The notes beneath the pieces are model-generated. The model saw only the letters and a list, made by a program, of their open reading frames with translations. It ran no database searches and had not been told where the DNA came from. The translations under genes and the position numbers were made by a program. A DNA stretch of 64,000 nt from Aurantimonas sp. Leaf443 (GTDB lineage: Bacteria; Pseudomonadota; Alphaproteobacteria; Rhizobiales; Rhizobiaceae): contig NZ_LMRD01000009.1 in assembly GCF_001425575.1 (NCBI RefSeq), positions 186,001-250,000 of the forward strand. The letters run 5' to 3'. Positions 61,912 to 64,000 of the stretch are shown here, piece by piece. Position 1 is the stretch's first letter. Every line of letters begins with the position of its first letter.

Positions 61912-62274
61912 TCAGAAGTTGAGGCCGCCCTCGCGAGCCGACTCGGCCAGCGCCTTGACGCGGCCGTGATAGATGAAGGCGCCGCGATCGAACACGACGT
62001 CCGTGACGCCGGCGACCTTGGCACGTTCGGCGACGAGCTTGCCGACAGCGGCGGCCGCCGCGGTGTCGGCACCCGTCTTCAGCGACTCGCGCAGGTTGGG
62101 ATCGAGCGAAGACGCGGCGGCCAACGTGCGGCCCTCGACGTCGTCGATGATCTGCGCGTAGATGTTCTTCGACGAGCGATGCACCGAGAGACGCGGGCGA
62201 CCGTTCGCCACCTTCTTCAGCGAACGACGGATGCGCGAGGCACGACGCCGCAGATTTTCCTTGGTGGTGGTCAT
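61912..62274 (-). CDS. rplR: 50S ribosomal protein L18
   Basis: A 120-aa L18 that binds 5S rRNA. It starts [20 protein letters not shown], has [20 protein letters not shown], and ends [20 protein letters not shown]. The ATG at 62272-62274 fixes the N-terminus; longer frame readings belong to other genes. Confidence 0.97.
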   Translation of the reverse strand: MTTTKENLRRRASRIRRSLKKVANGRPRLSVHRSSKNIYAQIIDDVEGRTLAAASSLDPNLRESLKTGADTAAAAAVGKLVAERAKVAGVTDVVFDRGAFIYHGRVKALAESAREGGLNF

Positions 62275-62285
62275 AACGGCGGCCC

Positions 62286-62819
62286 TTACTTCTTCTTGCC
62301 TTCCTTGCGGACGATCTTCTCGCCGGCGTAGCGCACGCCCTTGCCCTTGTAGGGCTCGGGACCACGATACTCGCGGATCTCCGCTGCGACCTGGCCGACC
62401 TGCTGCTTGTCGATACCCGACACGACGATCTCGGTCGGCTTCGGCACGGCAACGGTGATGCCTTCCGGCACCTGATAGATCACATCGTGCGAAAAGCCCA
62501 GAGCCAACTGCAGGTTCTTGCCCTGCATGGAGGCACGATAGCCGACGCCCGAGATCTCGAGCTTGCGCTCGAAACCCGTCTTCACGCCGTTGAGGATGTT
62601 CAGCACCATGGTGCGGGACATGCCCCACTTGGAGCGGGCATCCTTGGACTGGTCGCGCGGATCGACCTTGATCGCGCCGTCTTCCATCTTCACGAGCACT
62701 TCGTCGTTGACGACGAAGGTCAGCTCGCCCTTCGGGCCCTTGGCCCGAACGGTCTGGCCGTCGACCGAGGCGGTGACGCCCTCGGGCACGGAGACCGGCT
62801 TCTTTCCAATACGAGACAT
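62286..62819 (-). CDS. rplF: 50S ribosomal protein L6
   Basis: A 177-aa L6, starting [20 protein letters not shown], with [20 protein letters not shown] and the C-terminal [16 protein letters not shown]. The ATG at 62817-62819 is the family start. Confidence 0.98.
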   Translation of the reverse strand: MSRIGKKPVSVPEGVTASVDGQTVRAKGPKGELTFVVNDEVLVKMEDGAIKVDPRDQSKDARSKWGMSRTMVLNILNGVKTGFERKLEISGVGYRASMQGKNLQLALGFSHDVIYQVPEGITVAVPKPTEIVVSGIDKQQVGQVAAEIREYRGPEPYKGKGVRYAGEKIVRKEGKKK

Positions 62820-62859
62820 TTCGAAACCCTGTCCGTTCCTGGTGGAAGTCTCCGGCGCG

Positions 62860-63258
62860 TCAGAAGACGCGGCAGAGAACCTCGCCACCGACGTTCTGTT
62901 CACGGGCGCTGTGGTCGGCCATCACGCCCTTGGGCGTGGACAGCACCGAAATGCCGAGACCGTTGGCGACCTGCGGGATCGTCTTGGCGGACACGTAGAC
63001 GCGGCGTCCGGGCTTCGACACGCGGGAAATCTCGCGGATGACCGGAGTGCCCTCGTAGTATTTCAGCTCGATCTCGAACTCGGACTTGCCGTTCTCGAAG
63101 GCCGTCTCGGAATAGCCGCGGATGTAGCCCTCGTCCTTGAGGACGTCGAGCACGCGGCCGCGCAGCTTCGACGCGGGCGTCGAGACCGAAGTCTTGTTGC
63201 GCATGATCGCGTTGCGGATGCGGGTCAGCATATCGCCGAGGGGATCAGACAATGCCAT
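62860..63258 (-). CDS. rpsH: 30S ribosomal protein S8
   Basis: A 132-aa S8, a primary 16S rRNA binder and, in E. coli, translational regulator of the spc operon. [15 protein letters not shown] at the start, and the C-terminal [25 protein letters not shown] region are diagnostic. Confidence 0.98.
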   Translation of the reverse strand: MALSDPLGDMLTRIRNAIMRNKTSVSTPASKLRGRVLDVLKDEGYIRGYSETAFENGKSEFEIELKYYEGTPVIREISRVSKPGRRVYVSAKTIPQVANGLGISVLSTPKGVMADHSAREQNVGGEVLCRVF

Positions 63259-63270
63259 GACGACTCTCCC

Positions 63271-63576
63271 TTACCAGCTCGACTTGACGATGCCGGGGAT
63301 CTGGCCACTGTTGCCCAGTTCCCGGAGTGCGATACGGCTCATCTTCAGCTTTCGGTAGTACGCGCGCGGCCGACCGGTGACCTCGCACCGGTTGCGGACG
63401 CGGACCTTCGAGCCGTTGCGGGGAAGTTCGGCGAGCTGGAGCTGCGCACGGAACCTCTCCTCCATCGGAGCGGCGGCATCCTTGGTGATCGCCTTGAGAG
63501 CGGCGCGCTTGGCGGCGAACTTCGCCACCAGTTTCTCGCGGCGCCGGTTCTGCTCGATCATGCCCTTTTTGGCCAT
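63271..63576 (-). CDS. rpsN: 30S ribosomal protein S14
   Basis: A 101-aa S14 of the longer, cysteine-poor type that needs no zinc: [20 protein letters not shown] start, [20 protein letters not shown] and the ending [11 protein letters not shown]. It lies between rplE and rpsH. Confidence 0.98.
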   Translation of the reverse strand: MAKKGMIEQNRRREKLVAKFAAKRAALKAITKDAAAPMEERFRAQLQLAELPRNGSKVRVRNRCEVTGRPRAYYRKLKMSRIALRELGNSGQIPGIVKSSW

Positions 63577-63602
63577 AGTCTCGATCCTTTTCTCGACTGC
63601 CG

Positions 63603-64000
63603 TTACTGGCGGAAGGGGAAGTTGAACGCCTTGAGAAGGGCGCGGGCTTCCTCGTCGTTCTTCGCCGTCGTACAGACGATGATGTCCATTCCCCAGATCT
63701 GATCGACCTTGTCGTAATTGATCTCTGGGAAAACGATGTGTTCCTTGACGCCCATGGCGAAGTTGCCATTGCCGTCGAAGCTCTTGGGGTTCAGGCCGCG
63801 GAAGTCGCGCACGCGCGGCAGGGCGATCTGGATCAGGCGATCCATGAACTCGTACATCTTGTCGCGGCGCAGCGTGACCTTCGTGCCGATCGGCATGTTC
63901 TCGCGGACCTTGAAGCCTGCGATCGAGGTGCGCGCCTTGGTGATGACCGGCTTCTGGCCGGCGATCTTGGCGAGATCCTCGGCGGCGACCGAGGGCTTCT
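63603..64000 (-). CDS. rplE: 50S ribosomal protein L5 (5' part missing)
   Basis: About 132 C-terminal codons of L5, which binds 5S rRNA. Visible are [39 protein letters not shown] and the ending [12 protein letters not shown]. The first 50 or so residues lie beyond the right window edge. Confidence 0.97.
   Translation of the reverse strand, partial: KPSVAAEDLAKIAGQKPVITKARTSIAGFKVRENMPIGTKVTLRRDKMYEFMDRLIQIALPRVRDFRGLNPKSFDGNGNFAMGVKEHIVFPEINYDKVDQIWGMDIIVCTTAKNDEEARALLKAFNFPFRQ

Overview
The window is a 64 kb stretch of high-GC bacterial chromosome, almost entirely ordinary core genes. The gene content points to an alphaproteobacterium of the order Hyphomicrobiales (Rhizobiales). The evidence is the block gyrA-marC-ssb-uvrA, a glnB-glnA pair plus a eukaryote-type glnII with a sigma-54 promoter, a suf cluster with two cysteine desulfurases and an Irr-like box, an alphaproteobacterial GAAC-N7-GAAC SOS box, a phasin gene, an ATP12 chaperone, and DUF1489/DUF1624/DUF3253 proteins. 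The family cannot be fixed from this sequence; an Aurantimonadaceae-like member is only a guess. No mobile element, prophage, CRISPR array or rRNA gene is visible. One tRNA gene (Leu, GAG) is present.

Layout. Positions 1-7.9 kb: gyrA (cut by the window edge), a MarC membrane protein, a CDF metal transporter, and divergent ssb/uvrA sharing an SOS-type control region. Positions 8-16 kb: nnr, then a nitrogen block with glnB-glnA running right and glnII running left to meet them at two terminators. This is followed by a 66-aa unknown gene, glutaminase glsA and a divergent serine hydroxymethyltransferase (SHMT) paralogue. Positions 16-20.5 kb: parE, an exported proline/alanine-rich protein and a DEAD-box helicase. 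Positions 20.5-28.5 kb, leftward: the Fe-S assembly cluster cysteine desulfurase-sufB-sufC-sufD-VOC-sufS-sufT-sufA-tfoX-like. Positions 28.7-35.5 kb: an alpha/beta hydrolase, anmK, tyrS, clpA-clpS and a phasin. Positions 36-44 kb: a D,D-carboxypeptidase with a SPOR domain, small and DUF genes, YdcF, an aldo/keto reductase, a DUF1624 membrane protein, a MerR regulator and mgtE. Positions 44-55.3 kb: tRNA-Leu, lipB, a YaiI-family gene, a cytochrome b plus Tat-exported molybdoenzyme pair, ATP12-HAD phosphatase-RluA pseudouridine synthase-crcB, rarA, an HtrA protease, a tiny exported peptide gene and an SDR reductase. Positions 55.3-64 kb, leftward: the spc/alpha ribosomal operon from rplE (cut by the window edge) to rplQ.

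How the genes work together. The nitrogen block holds the PII sensor and two different glutamine synthetases, with a glutaminase nearby. The suf cluster builds Fe-S centres from cysteine sulfur, apparently under iron control. ssb, uvrA and rarA serve DNA repair, gyrA and parE serve topology. The ribosomal block carries secY and adk in the standard order.

Points that stand out: the SHMT paralogue with changed catalytic residues, a VOC gene inserted between sufD and sufS with overlapping ends, a TfoX-domain gene with no usable start codon that runs antisense into the helicase gene, a textbook sigma-54 promoter at glnII, and a phasin promoter with a TGCA repeat in its spacer. I did not find anything I would call a new defence or mobile system.
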